The translations under genes and the position numbers were made by a program. Positions 26,001 through 33,799 of a DNA stretch of 64,000 bases are shown piece by piece. Source of the DNA: an uncultured Bacilli bacterium (lineage in GTDB: Bacteria; Bacillota_I; Bacilli_A; RF39; UBA660); NCBI GenBank assembly GCA_934085585.1, contig CAKOHI010000002.1:62001-126000 (forward strand). Direction: 5' to 3'. The notes under the pieces are model-generated. The model was not told where the DNA came from. It was given only the letters and a program-made list of their open reading frames with translations, and did no database searches. Each line of letters begins with the position of its first letter. The stretch's first letter is position 1.

Positions 26001-27035
26001 ATGAAAAAAGTGTTAAGTAGTATTGGAAAAGCTTTTTCTTTTTTAGGGGTAACAGTTGCCATGGTTTTAGTGGCTCTCATTTTTACCATTGTATTAATAT
26101 GTCATGGGCCAAGTGAAAGTGCCAAAGAACTGTTTGCAACAACTATTCTTGAAACAGGTCAACTTAAATTTTTAGCTAATGTGTTTTTAAGTAAAGATGA
26201 AATACAGGCAATTGTTGATAAAAATTCTCTACAAGACATGCAAGAAGAAATAGATACAAATTTAATAAAAACTGAAGTAAATAAAGAAAAGAAATTAATT
26301 GAAATAGAAAAGGTAAGTGGAAATAATTTTGAAGGAACGATGATGATTGTAAACGATCCATCAAAGATAAGTTTAGCAACTACATATCCATGGGGAGAAT
26401 ATGGTAAAGAATTAGGTGTAATAGTAGATGAAGCAAATGCCATTGCCGGAGTAAATGGGGGAATTTATTATTCGAGTGGCAATAAAGGTGGAAGACCATA
26501 TGGTGTTACAGTGAGTAATGGAGAAATACAAGATATAAGTCTAGGACTTACAGGTTTATATTTAATTGGTTTTGATGAAGATAACTTATTAAGAATTATA
26601 AATTTGGAAGGAATGAATAAAGATTCTGTTCAAAAACTAGTAAAAGATGAAAAAATTAGGGATGCAATTTCTTTTCAAGAAGAAGCATCAGATAAGAATA
26701 ACCATTTTGTAAAACTAATTATAAATGGAGAAAAAAGAGAACTAAATGGCATGGGAAGCGGAGCAAATCCTAGAACTGCGATAGGTCAAAGAAAAGATGG
26801 AAGCGTTTTAATTTTAGTAACAGATGGAAGAGGAAAAAATGGCCATCTCGGAGCAACAGCATCAGATCTTATTGAAATTATGGCAGAATATGGAGCAATG
26901 AATGCCGCAAATCTTGATGGAGGTAGTTCATCATCCTTATATTATAATAAAGAATATTTAATGACAAGTGTAACATTTTATTATTCAAATTCATCATGGA
27001 GATTACCAACAGCATTCGTAGTAAAGGAAAATTAA
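26001..27035 (+). CDS. Membrane-anchored phosphodiester glycosidase (NAGPA-domain) protein
   Basis: The NAGPA domain family includes the mammalian uncovering enzyme that removes GlcNAc from a phosphodiester; bacterial members are often found near exopolysaccharide genes. One N-terminal hydrophobic segment (about residues 13-35) anchors an outward domain: VIVDEANAIAGVNGGIY near 140, GVTVSNGEI, PRTAIGQRKDGSVLILVTDGRG near 255 and NAANLDGGSSSSLYYN near 310, which are the recognised signatures. Length 344. It starts with AAGGAG 8 bases upstream and is followed after 2 bases by an unknown membrane protein and then a DPM1-like glycosyltransferase, forming a three-gene operon. The substrate is unknown; a sugar-phosphate wall polymer would fit. 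Confidence 0.85.
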   Translation: MKKVLSSIGKAFSFLGVTVAMVLVALIFTIVLICHGPSESAKELFATTILETGQLKFLANVFLSKDEIQAIVDKNSLQDMQEEIDTNLIKTEVNKEKKLIEIEKVSGNNFEGTMMIVNDPSKISLATTYPWGEYGKELGVIVDEANAIAGVNGGIYYSSGNKGGRPYGVTVSNGEIQDISLGLTGLYLIGFDEDNLLRIINLEGMNKDSVQKLVKDEKIRDAISFQEEASDKNNHFVKLIINGEKRELNGMGSGANPRTAIGQRKDGSVLILVTDGRGKNGHLGATASDLIEIMAEYGAMNAANLDGGSSSSLYYNKEYLMTSVTFYYSNSSWRLPTAFVVKEN

Positions 27036-27037
27036 TT

Positions 27038-28129
27038 ATGGCAAAATCTAGAAAAAATAAAACGTTATTTAAAAAATTGTTATTTATTTATACTATAATT
27101 GCTTTTATTTTAGTAATAATATTTTTGATTTATATATTTTTAACATTACAAACTTATGAAAAGAATCAACCAACAGCATTTATAAAAAATGCTATAACTA
27201 GTTTGGATGATGAAACACTAAAAAGTTATTTAAAAAATAATAATCAAGATGAAAAATTATTAAGTGTATATAAAGAACAAATAAACGATAAAAATTTAAA
27301 AATAGTAAAAAAAGATGAAGAAACCTTTGAAGCAATATTAAACAATAGAGTTTTATTTGAAATAAAAACTAAAAATATTGGTACAGAAACAAAGCTTGGA
27401 ATGTTTAGTTATGAAAAAAGAGAAGTACTAGACATAATACCAAATTTAAGTCGAGGATTAATATTTTATAATGTTACTATTCCAAGTAACTATAGTCTAT
27501 ACATTAATAATAAAAAAATAGATGAACCAACAACAAAAGAAAAATATAAAAATCTAGATTATATGTATCAAAATGAAAGTATGCCATATATAGCAACTTA
27601 TGAAATCAATAATTTAGATAAAGAACAAAATATTAAAGTAATAGGTGAATATAATAATGAAGTAAAATTAAAAAAAGAAAAATATTCATACAAATTAGAT
27701 AAAAATTATTTGTCATTTGATACATATGAAGAAGCTAAACAATATTTAAGTAGTGAAATAGATATTTGGGATTTTGCTCACAAATGGAGTTTATTTCTAA
27801 CGAATGATTTAAGTGGTTTAAGTCATGGATATAATACAATAAAATCATATTTTATCGAAGGAACACAAATGAATTTAAGAGCATATAATTGGGCGCACAA
27901 TGTAGATATAACATTTACGAGTAAACATACTTTAAAAAATCCAACATTTACAAATGAAAAGTTAAGTAATTTCACAATATACAGTAAAAATGCCTTTTCT
28001 TGTGAAATCTATTTAGAAAAAAATATGGTAGTTAATAAAGAAGATCAAGTAGATATAATGCACGATTATTTATATTTTATAAAAGATAATGATACATGGA
28101 AAGTAGTTAATATTAAGGCAGGGGAGTAA
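27038..28129 (+). CDS. Unknown single-pass extracytoplasmic protein in the NAGPA operon
   Basis: I do not recognise the family. Residues about 13-38 form one transmembrane helix, and the remaining 320 residues are soluble and should face outward. The middle contains PSNYSLYINNKKI followed by beta-rich sequence (TYEINNLDKEQNIKVIG), and the C-terminal third ends in DYLYFIKDNDTWKVVNIKAGE, reminiscent of NTF2-like domains of TcaA-type surface proteins, though this is only a resemblance. I start at ATG 27038, 2 bases after the upstream stop; the longer frame from 26996 lies inside the previous gene. It ends 1 base before the glycosyltransferase gene, so the three products probably act together at the envelope. 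Confidence 0.7.
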   Translation: MAKSRKNKTLFKKLLFIYTIIAFILVIIFLIYIFLTLQTYEKNQPTAFIKNAITSLDDETLKSYLKNNNQDEKLLSVYKEQINDKNLKIVKKDEETFEAILNNRVLFEIKTKNIGTETKLGMFSYEKREVLDIIPNLSRGLIFYNVTIPSNYSLYINNKKIDEPTTKEKYKNLDYMYQNESMPYIATYEINNLDKEQNIKVIGEYNNEVKLKKEKYSYKLDKNYLSFDTYEEAKQYLSSEIDIWDFAHKWSLFLTNDLSGLSHGYNTIKSYFIEGTQMNLRAYNWAHNVDITFTSKHTLKNPTFTNEKLSNFTIYSKNAFSCEIYLEKNMVVNKEDQVDIMHDYLYFIKDNDTWKVVNIKAGE

Positions 28130-28130
28130 G

Positions 28131-29111
28131 ATGAATAAAGACATTGTAGTTTTAATACCAGTATATAATCCTAATGAAAAAATTATGGATACATTTTTAA
28201 AAGAATTAACAAAAAATTTTGAAAATATAGTTTTTATTAATGATGGCTGTAGTAAAAAACATGATAAATACATGAACAATTTAGCAAAAAAATATCCGAT
28301 GATAAAACACTGTAAAAATTTAGGAAAAGGTCGAGGATTAAAAAATGGGATAAATTATATAATAAATAATTATCCCAAAGCAAAAGTTATAGTAACCGCA
28401 GATTGTGATGGTCAACATAGTGTAAGTGACATTAAAAAATGTGCTGAAGTTGCCAAGAAAAATTTAGATTCCTTGATACTCGGTGTTCGTAATTTTTCAG
28501 ATAAATTAGTTCCAAGAAGATCTAAATTTGGTAACTGTATAACCAGAAATGTTTTATATGCTTTCGTAGGTCCCAAAATAAGTGATACCCAAACAGGGCT
28601 TCGTGCTATGAGTTTAGAAATTGCATTAAAATTAATAGATGTATCCGGAGAAAGATATGAGTATGAAACCAATGTTTTGATAGAAACAAAAGAAAAAAAT
28701 ATTCCAGTAAAAGAAGTAATTATTGAAACCATTTATATAAATAATAATGAAACAAGTCATTTTAATCCTATAAAAGATTCAGCTAGAGTATATCGTTTAT
28801 TTGCTTCATACATATTCGTATTATTATTATCATACATAATTGAAAATTTTATATTTTTTAAAGCTTATAATATAAATGGTTGTTTTTATACAATTTCTTT
28901 ATTCTTATTATTAAGTAAAATTGTATCTTGTATAATTAAAATTATTTTTAATAATCATGTTAATATAAAATATATTATGCTTAACTATTTAATAAGTGCG
29001 GTTATATTATCAATCGTAAAAAAACACATTATACTATTAAAAATATTAATAGATTTAATAATGTTTATAGCAAGTTTATTTTTAATAAAATTTAAAACTA
29101 ATAAAGAATAA
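28131..29111 (+). CDS. DPM1-like family 2 glycosyltransferase with C-terminal membrane segments
   Basis: The N-terminal 220 residues are a GT2 domain of the dolichol/undecaprenyl-phosphate mannosyltransferase kind: VVLIPVYNPNEKI, FINDGCS, LGKGRGLKNGINYI, TADCDGQHS as the DxD region, and SDTQTGLRAM. Such enzymes put a sugar on a polyprenyl phosphate for later use outside the cell. From about residue 220 there are about four hydrophobic segments like those of GtrA-type flippases, so one chain may both make and help translocate the lipid-linked sugar; the second role is inference. It lies 1 base after the previous gene and ends at a strong terminator. Confidence 0.85.
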   Translation: MNKDIVVLIPVYNPNEKIMDTFLKELTKNFENIVFINDGCSKKHDKYMNNLAKKYPMIKHCKNLGKGRGLKNGINYIINNYPKAKVIVTADCDGQHSVSDIKKCAEVAKKNLDSLILGVRNFSDKLVPRRSKFGNCITRNVLYAFVGPKISDTQTGLRAMSLEIALKLIDVSGERYEYETNVLIETKEKNIPVKEVIIETIYINNNETSHFNPIKDSARVYRLFASYIFVLLLSYIIENFIFFKAYNINGCFYTISLFLLLSKIVSCIIKIIFNNHVNIKYIMLNYLISAVILSIVKKHIILLKILIDLIMFIASLFLIKFKTNKE

Positions 29112-29117
29112 ATTTAA

Positions 29118-29153
29118 AACCATGGTGTTAATCCATGGTTATTTGTTTTTTTT
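29118..29153. terminator. Rho-independent terminator, convergent junction
   Basis: AACCATGG (29118-29125) pairs with CCATGGTT (29133-29140), followed by T-rich sequence to 29153. It ends the GT2 operon, and the stem could also serve the convergent XRE gene. Confidence 0.8.
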
Positions 29154-29576
29154 AACAATATACTCAATTATAAAACCTGATATTAAAAATAAAAAGAAAA
29201 TTGCATACGCATAAATTGCATCAACTTTAGCTAGATAAAGAAACACTTCCAAAAAGCAAAAGCTTAAACCAAGTAAAATAGACAAAACAATATTTACAAT
29301 AAATAATTTTTTATTAGTTTTTAAGCTCTTTACAATTACTTCTTCATGGCTTTTACTATTGTCATTATTTCTTTTTCCTTCAAGAATTTCAGTTACTGAA
29401 ACATTAAATGTTTTAGCTAATAAAACGATATAATCAATGCTAGGCATACCTTTTCCATTTTCCCATTTAGATACAGCTTTATTTGATACATGTATCATAT
29501 TAGCAAGTTCTTCTTGAGTAATATTTAATTTTTTTCTTTCTCCTTGAATAAATTTTCCAATTACTTCGCTATTCAT
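29139..29576 (-). CDS. XRE-family regulator with two C-terminal membrane helices
   Basis: Residues about 6-60 are a helix-turn-helix of Cro/CI type: IGKFIQGERKKLNITQEELANMI and SNKAVSKWENGKGMPSIDYIVLLAKTFNVSV, with the recognition helix around SNKAVSKWE. After a linker, two hydrophobic segments (about 88-108 and 115-138) follow, so the DNA-binding domain is likely tethered to the membrane. This layout is common in Bacillota, but the ligand is unknown. The gene has an AATGGAGGTAG site and lies alone between convergent units. 145 residues. Confidence 0.85.
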   Translation of the reverse strand: MNSEVIGKFIQGERKKLNITQEELANMIHVSNKAVSKWENGKGMPSIDYIVLLAKTFNVSVTEILEGKRNNDNSKSHEEVIVKSLKTNKKLFIVNIVLSILLGLSFCFLEVFLYLAKVDAIYAYAIFFLFLISGFIIEYIVKKNK

Positions 29577-29603
29577 TTTACTACCTCCATTATAATTATA
29601 ATT

Positions 29604-29647
29604 TAGTAAAAATAAAAAGGCAATCCACTTTGCGTAGACTTGCCTTT
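29604..29647 (-). terminator. Rho-independent terminator after RNase J
   Basis: On the minus strand, AAAGGCAA (29640-29647) pairs with TTGCCTTT (29616-29623), followed by a T-rich tract. It overlaps the RNase J stop codon. Confidence 0.8.
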
Positions 29648-31322
29648 AAGCTTGATTAACTTCCATAATAACTGGTAAAATAATTGGTTTTCTTCCCGTT
29701 AAACTATTGATAAATGGTAATAATTCCAATATAATTTGATTTTTTAAATCTAAATAACTATATGGAGCTTTACTTAAAGAAGCATTTACAACTTCACTAA
29801 TTTTTCTTTCTATTTTTTGCATTAGTTCCTGATTTTCATTTACAAGTACAAATCCTCGAGCTGTTACATTGGGTTTTAATAATAATTTTCTTGTTAGTGT
29901 ATTAATATTTAAAATAGTTATTAAAATTCCATCTTGACTCATCAATTTTCTATCTTTTATAACAACTGATCCAATATCTCCGACACGAGAACCATCAACA
30001 TAAACATCACCAGCTTGAACAGTACCTCCACGTTTAACTTCGCCGTTTAAAAGTTCTATGACATCACCGTTTGCACATATAAATGTATTATTTGGATCAA
30101 CTCCACATAATATACCAATTTCAGTATGTTTTTTAAGCATTCTATATTCACCATGCATTGGCATAAAGTATTTTGGCTTAATAATTCTTAACATCCATTT
30201 TAATTCTTCTTCTTTAGCATGACCAGATGTATGAACATCACTAAATTCAGAATTTGTAAATACTCGAACACCTTTTAAATATAATTTATTAATTATTTTA
30301 TTTATACTTTCAGCATTACCAGGGATTGGACTTGATGAAAATATTACTAAATCATCACCAAGTAAAGAAATTTGTTTATGTTGTCCATTTGCAATACGAG
30401 ATAGGGCAGCTAAAGGTTCACCTTGAGATCCAGTACATAAAATACAAATTTCATTTCTCTTTAAACTTTTAGCATCATTAGCATCAATAAACATAGATTT
30501 ATCATTAATAAGACCATTATTTAAAGCAAGCTCAATACTATTTTCCATACTTCTACCAAAAACAATAATTTTTCTACCATATTTTTTACAACTTTCAACA
30601 ATATGTTTAATACGATAAATATTTGATGCAAATGTAGCTATAATGACTCTACCATGATGCTTACTTATCATATCATTTAAAGTTCCATCAACTGCACTTT
30701 CACTTTTAGAATATCCACCTGTTAAAGCGTTTGTTGAATCACTTAATAAAAGAGTAACACCTTCCGCACCAAACTTGGCCATTTTATGAATATCAGCCAT
30801 TGGACCAACCGGAGTTAAATCAAATTTAAAATCTCCAGTTTCAAAAATTGTACCATTCGGAGTTTTAATTACTATAGCAAAACTATCAGGTATAGAGTGG
30901 GTAGTATTTATAAATGAGATATCAAAATATTTTGTTTTAACATTATAATCTGGCGTAATTATTTGATAATTTTCATATTTTATATTTCTTTCCACTAATT
31001 TTTTTTCAATTAAATCTTTAGCAATCTTCGGCGTATAAATAACCGGTATGTTAATAGCTTGAAGTAAAAATGGAATACCTCCGATATGATCTTCATGACC
31101 ATGAGTAATAAATAAGCCTTTAATTTTATCTACATTTTTCTTTAAATATGTAATGTCTTGAATTACATAATCAACTCCAAGTAAATTATCTTCTGGAAAC
31201 ATTACTCCAGCATCAATTATTAAAATTTCATCATTATGTTCCACAACATACATGTTTTTTCCAACTTCACCTAAACCACCTAAAGCAATAACTTTGGTGG
31301 CTATATTATTTTTATTTTCCAC
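29646..31322 (-). CDS. rnj: Ribonuclease J
   Basis: Metallo-beta-lactamase-fold 5' exonuclease and endonuclease of RNA decay and rRNA maturation. The zinc site H74-x-H76-x-D78-H79 (HGHEDHIGG) is intact. Other family marks are ALGGLGEVGKNMYVVE near the N-terminus, DSTNALTGGYSKSE, FASNIYRIKHI, GSQGEPLAALSRIANG, SSSPIPGNAESINKII, HTSGHAKEEELKWMLRIIKPKYFMPMHGEYR, and a C-terminal domain ending in the GRKPIILPVIMEV strand. The 558-residue length is typical. A promoter lies at 31382-31409, about 60 bases upstream, so the gene is its own unit on the minus strand. With RNase Y it covers the main mRNA-decay routes. Confidence 0.96.
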   Translation of the reverse strand: MENKNNIATKVIALGGLGEVGKNMYVVEHNDEILIIDAGVMFPEDNLLGVDYVIQDITYLKKNVDKIKGLFITHGHEDHIGGIPFLLQAINIPVIYTPKIAKDLIEKKLVERNIKYENYQIITPDYNVKTKYFDISFINTTHSIPDSFAIVIKTPNGTIFETGDFKFDLTPVGPMADIHKMAKFGAEGVTLLLSDSTNALTGGYSKSESAVDGTLNDMISKHHGRVIIATFASNIYRIKHIVESCKKYGRKIIVFGRSMENSIELALNNGLINDKSMFIDANDAKSLKRNEICILCTGSQGEPLAALSRIANGQHKQISLLGDDLVIFSSSPIPGNAESINKIINKLYLKGVRVFTNSEFSDVHTSGHAKEEELKWMLRIIKPKYFMPMHGEYRMLKKHTEIGILCGVDPNNTFICANGDVIELLNGEVKRGGTVQAGDVYVDGSRVGDIGSVVIKDRKLMSQDGILITILNINTLTRKLLLKPNVTARGFVLVNENQELMQKIERKISEVVNASLSKAPYSYLDLKNQIILELLPFINSLTGRKPIILPVIMEVNQA

Positions 31323-31381
31323 TTAAAAATTCCTTCTTTCTTTAAAATAAAATTAATTCATAAAGTTACTGAACTAATAAT

Positions 31382-31409
31382 AGTATACCAAAAAAATAAA
31401 GATTTGTCT
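31382..31409 (-). promoter_or_regulatory. Promoter of RNase J
   Basis: On the minus strand TAGACA (31404-31409), 16-bp spacer and TATACT (31382-31387) precede the RNase J start by about 60 bases. Confidence 0.6.
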
Positions 31410-31506
31410 AGTTTTGAACGTTTTAATTTTTAGAGACTTTTTATCAAAGCCATATTTTAAAATTATATTTATTAATATAAAAACACATTTTTAACTAAAA
31501 ATTATA

Positions 31507-31535
31507 TTTATTATTAGCAACACATTCGGTATAAT
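31507..31535 (+). promoter_or_regulatory. Weak promoter ahead of the rod-shaped RNA
   Basis: A perfect TATAAT (31530-31535) with only a poor -35 (TTTATT at 31507-31512) lies just before the structured region. Confidence 0.4.
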
Positions 31536-31541
31536 TAATTT

Positions 31542-31654
31542 GGAAATGTTTGATAGTTGAGTGTTACCGCCTTTCTTACTTTGTTCCTCCTCTAAAGGGG
31601 ATTAGGGATGGAAGAAGTTGGCACTTATGGTTTTAAAATATCCTAAACTTTTTT
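31542..31654 (+). ncRNA. Candidate rod-shaped small RNA (class unknown)
   Basis: The 548-base gap between RNase J and ftsY contains a G/C-richer stretch that folds end to end. AAATGTTT (31544-31551) pairs with AAACTTT (31645-31651), GATA (31552-31555) with TATC (31639-31642), AGTG (31560-31563) with CACT (31622-31625), continuing with many pairs to an apical CCTC-TAAA-GGGG hairpin (31589-31600). The closing stem runs into T6 (31649-31654), as in self-terminating 6S or SRP-like RNAs. Neither the 6S bubble nor the SRP GGAA loop is clearly present. RNase J and ftsY have separate promoters, so this is not simply a leader. Confidence 0.5.
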
Positions 31655-31674
31655 AATGAAGCTTTTACGTTCAT

Positions 31675-31717
31675 TAAAAAAATGTTTATTTGTGATAGTT
31701 AATATCCAAATAAACAT
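31675..31717 (-). terminator. Rho-independent terminator on the minus strand
   Basis: A perfect 11-bp stem, ATGTTTATTTG (31682-31692) with CAAATAAACAT (31707-31717), is followed on the minus strand by T7. No gene ends here, so it probably ends a small RNA. Confidence 0.65.
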
Positions 31718-31796
31718 CAACATAACTAAATGATAACATTCAACATTCCAAAATCAAATGTTTCCTTTTTTAATATATGAATACTTGTTTCACATA
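31676..31796 (-). ncRNA. Candidate second small RNA divergent from ftsY
   Basis: On the minus strand a promoter (31802-31830) and the terminator at 31675-31717 enclose about 120 nt with no convincing reading frame (only frames of about six codons). This would be a small RNA divergent from ftsY. It is weaker than the 7.6-kb case because the -35 is only a partial match. Confidence 0.4.
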
Positions 31797-31801
31797 TACT
31801 T

Positions 31802-31853
31802 ATGATAACATAATTATTAATAAATTGCAATACATTGTAATTTTTGATATAAT
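31802..31853. promoter_or_regulatory. Divergent promoters sharing a palindromic -35
   Basis: TTGCAA at 31825-31830 is its own reverse complement. On the plus strand it pairs with TATAAT at 31848-31853 (17-bp spacer) and drives ftsY. On the minus strand it pairs with TATCAT at 31802-31807, also 17 bp away. The ftsY transcript would have a leader of only about 10 bases, which holds CCGGAGG. Confidence 0.6.
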
Positions 31854-31870
31854 GTTTCCGGAGGTTAATC

Positions 31871-32857
31871 ATGGGTTTATTTGATAAATTAAAAAATATA
31901 ATTACAAAAAAAGAAGTAGAAGAAAAAAAAGATGAACAAGTAAAAAAATATGATGAAGGGCTTGAAAAATCTCGAAATGAATTTGTATCAAAGTTAAGTA
32001 TGTTAGGTATTAAATATACTAAAATAAATGATGAATACTTTGATGAATTAGAAAACATATTAATTATGGCAGATATTGGTGTTAATACTGTTATGGATTT
32101 TATGGACAGATTAAGAAAAAGAGTAAAATCAGAAAATATTACTGATACTAAATATTTAAATGAAGTTATAGTTGATGAACTTTTTATAATATACGTTAAT
32201 AATGAATCTATTACTGATAAAATAAATATGGCAAGTGATGGTCCAACAGTTATTTTAATGGTCGGAGTTAACGGTGTAGGTAAAACAACTACAATTGCAA
32301 AACTTGCTCACAAATATAAAACAGAAGGTAAGAAAGTAATGTTAATTGCTGGGGATACATTTAGAGCTGGAGCAGTAGAACAACTAAAGATTTGGGCAGA
32401 TAGAACAAATTCCATATTTTATGGTAAAGAAAATATGGATCCTGCCGGTGTAATATATGACGGTCTTGTAAAAGCTAAAGAAGAAAATGCTGATATTGTA
32501 TTAATTGATACAGCGGGTAGACTTCACAATAAAGTTAATTTAATGAAAGAACTTGAAAAAATAAATAGAGTTATTGGTAAAATTATACCAAACGCTCCGC
32601 ATGAAACTTTACTTGTAATTGATGCCACAACAGGTCAAAATGGTATAATGCAAGCAACATCATTTAAAGAAATTACCAATATAACAGGAATTGTTTTAAC
32701 TAAATTAGACGGAACAGCCAAAGGTGGCATTGTATTAGCTATAAAAGAAGAAGTAAACATTCCAGTTAAATTTGTAGGTCTTGGGGAAAAGATGACAGAT
32801 TTAATTCCATTTGATATAGAAAATTACATTTATGGTTTATTTAAGGATTTGATGTAA
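31871..32857 (+). CDS. ftsY: Signal recognition particle receptor FtsY
   Basis: SRP receptor GTPase that docks ribosome-SRP complexes at the membrane for cotranslational insertion. A short amphipathic, charged N-terminus (FDKLKNIITKKEVEEKK) replaces the long acidic domain of E. coli. The helical N domain follows, then the G domain with P-loop GVNGVGKTTT near residues 134-143, GDTFRAGAVEQL, DTAGR near 218, TKLDGTAKGG and GLGEKMTDLIPFD. The 328-residue length is usual in Bacillota. Start chosen at the ATG after GGAGG. It overlaps the YlxM-like gene by one base (TAATG). Confidence 0.97.
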   Translation: MGLFDKLKNIITKKEVEEKKDEQVKKYDEGLEKSRNEFVSKLSMLGIKYTKINDEYFDELENILIMADIGVNTVMDFMDRLRKRVKSENITDTKYLNEVIVDELFIIYVNNESITDKINMASDGPTVILMVGVNGVGKTTTIAKLAHKYKTEGKKVMLIAGDTFRAGAVEQLKIWADRTNSIFYGKENMDPAGVIYDGLVKAKEENADIVLIDTAGRLHNKVNLMKELEKINRVIGKIIPNAPHETLLVIDATTGQNGIMQATSFKEITNITGIVLTKLDGTAKGGIVLAIKEEVNIPVKFVGLGEKMTDLIPFDIENYIYGLFKDLM

Positions 32858-33153
32858 TGGAAGAATTTTTATATTATAATGAATTATTTATTATATATGG
32901 TAAACTTTTAAATGAATCTAATCAAAGATATTATAAATTATATTATGAAGAAAATTTTACTTTACAAGAGATTGCTGATTTAGAACATGTTTCAAAAAGT
33001 TACATTGGAAATATTATAAAAAAGACAAGTGAAAAATTAAAGGAATACGAAAGTTTAATGCATATATATGAAAATAGAAAAATGTTATCTGATGTTTTAT
33101 TAACTGAAGATATTAATAAAATAAAAGAAACAATAAAAAAAGTATTGGAATAA
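32857..33153 (+). CDS. ylxM: YlxM-like helix-turn-helix protein
   Basis: A 98-residue protein of the UPF0122 family: NELFIIYGKLLNESNQRYYKLYYEENFTLQEIADLEHVSKSYIGNIIKKTSEKL is the sigma-70 region 4-like helix-turn-helix, here with the variant SKSYIGNIIKK recognition helix. In many Bacillota and streptococci YlxM lies beside ffh and is thought to regulate the SRP pathway, stimulating GTPase activity in streptococcal work. Here it is linked to ftsY by a one-base overlap instead, and ffh is not in the window. It probably has the same SRP-related role; direct DNA binding is unproven. Confidence 0.88.
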   Translation: MEEFLYYNELFIIYGKLLNESNQRYYKLYYEENFTLQEIADLEHVSKSYIGNIIKKTSEKLKEYESLMHIYENRKMLSDVLLTEDINKIKETIKKVLE

Positions 33154-33192
33154 ATTTTCAAACATGCTAAAATATAAACAGAGGTAGGAATA

Positions 33193-33750
33193 ATGAAGAA
33201 GTATATTTTAGTAGGTTTGTTTTTTGTTGCAATGATTTTTAATGTGGAAATGGTTTTAGCAAAAAGAGGTTGTTGTTCTCATCATGGCGGAGAAGCAGGA
33301 TGTAATGAAGATGGAAGAACTATTTGTAAAGATGGAACTTTAAGTCCAACATGTACATGCACACCAACAAAAGTTATAGAAAAAACACCACCAATAATTT
33401 ATGGATGTACAGATAAAACAGCCAAAAATTACAATAAAAATGCTAATGAAAATGATGATAGTTGTATTTATTATAAAAAAGGTTGTACTGACAAAAATTC
33501 AATAAATTATGATGAGAATGCTGAAATTGATGATGGTAGTTGTATCGAAAAAATTGTTGGATGTATGAATAGTGATGCTACCAATTATAATCCAAATGCT
33601 AATGTAAATAGTATTTGCACATTTGAAGAAAAAAATAAATCTACAACACAAATAACAGAAGAAAAAAAATATAGTAGTGCTTTAGTAACAGGCTTATTAA
33701 CACTAGGGACTGTAGTTACAAGTGCAGTTATAATAAAAAAAAGACATTAG
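33193..33750 (+). CDS. Surface protein with YHYH-like Cys/His motif and three GCTD cysteine repeats
   Basis: A signal peptide (about 1-23) is followed by GCCSHHGGEAGC with GRTICKDGTLSP and CTC (about 26-57), the pattern of YHYH-type exported domains. Then come three repeats of about 21-24 residues of the form GCTDK-A-NYN-NAN-DDSC (start at about 73, 97 and 119), each with two cysteines. These resemble the GCTDPxAxNYNPxA repeats I know from Bacteroidota and aquatic phage proteins, and are unusual here. A C-terminal hydrophobic segment with KKRH end (about 163-185) anchors the protein. Function unknown; calcium or structural cysteine roles are possible. It lies 39 bases after ylxM. Confidence 0.75.
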   Translation: MKKYILVGLFFVAMIFNVEMVLAKRGCCSHHGGEAGCNEDGRTICKDGTLSPTCTCTPTKVIEKTPPIIYGCTDKTAKNYNKNANENDDSCIYYKKGCTDKNSINYDENAEIDDGSCIEKIVGCMNSDATNYNPNANVNSICTFEEKNKSTTQITEEKKYSSALVTGLLTLGTVVTSAVIIKKRH

Positions 33751-33799
33751 AAAAGTTCTAATAAATTATTAATATCATAATAATTAGTAAGGTGTATAT

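Noticed and set aside
31654..31680. TTTTTTAATGAA / TTCATTAAAAAAA hairpin as a terminator for the rod RNA
   Set aside because: The T run is on the 5' arm and no T run follows the 3' arm on either strand, so it is only a hairpin; the rod's own closing stem plus T6 is the likely end.
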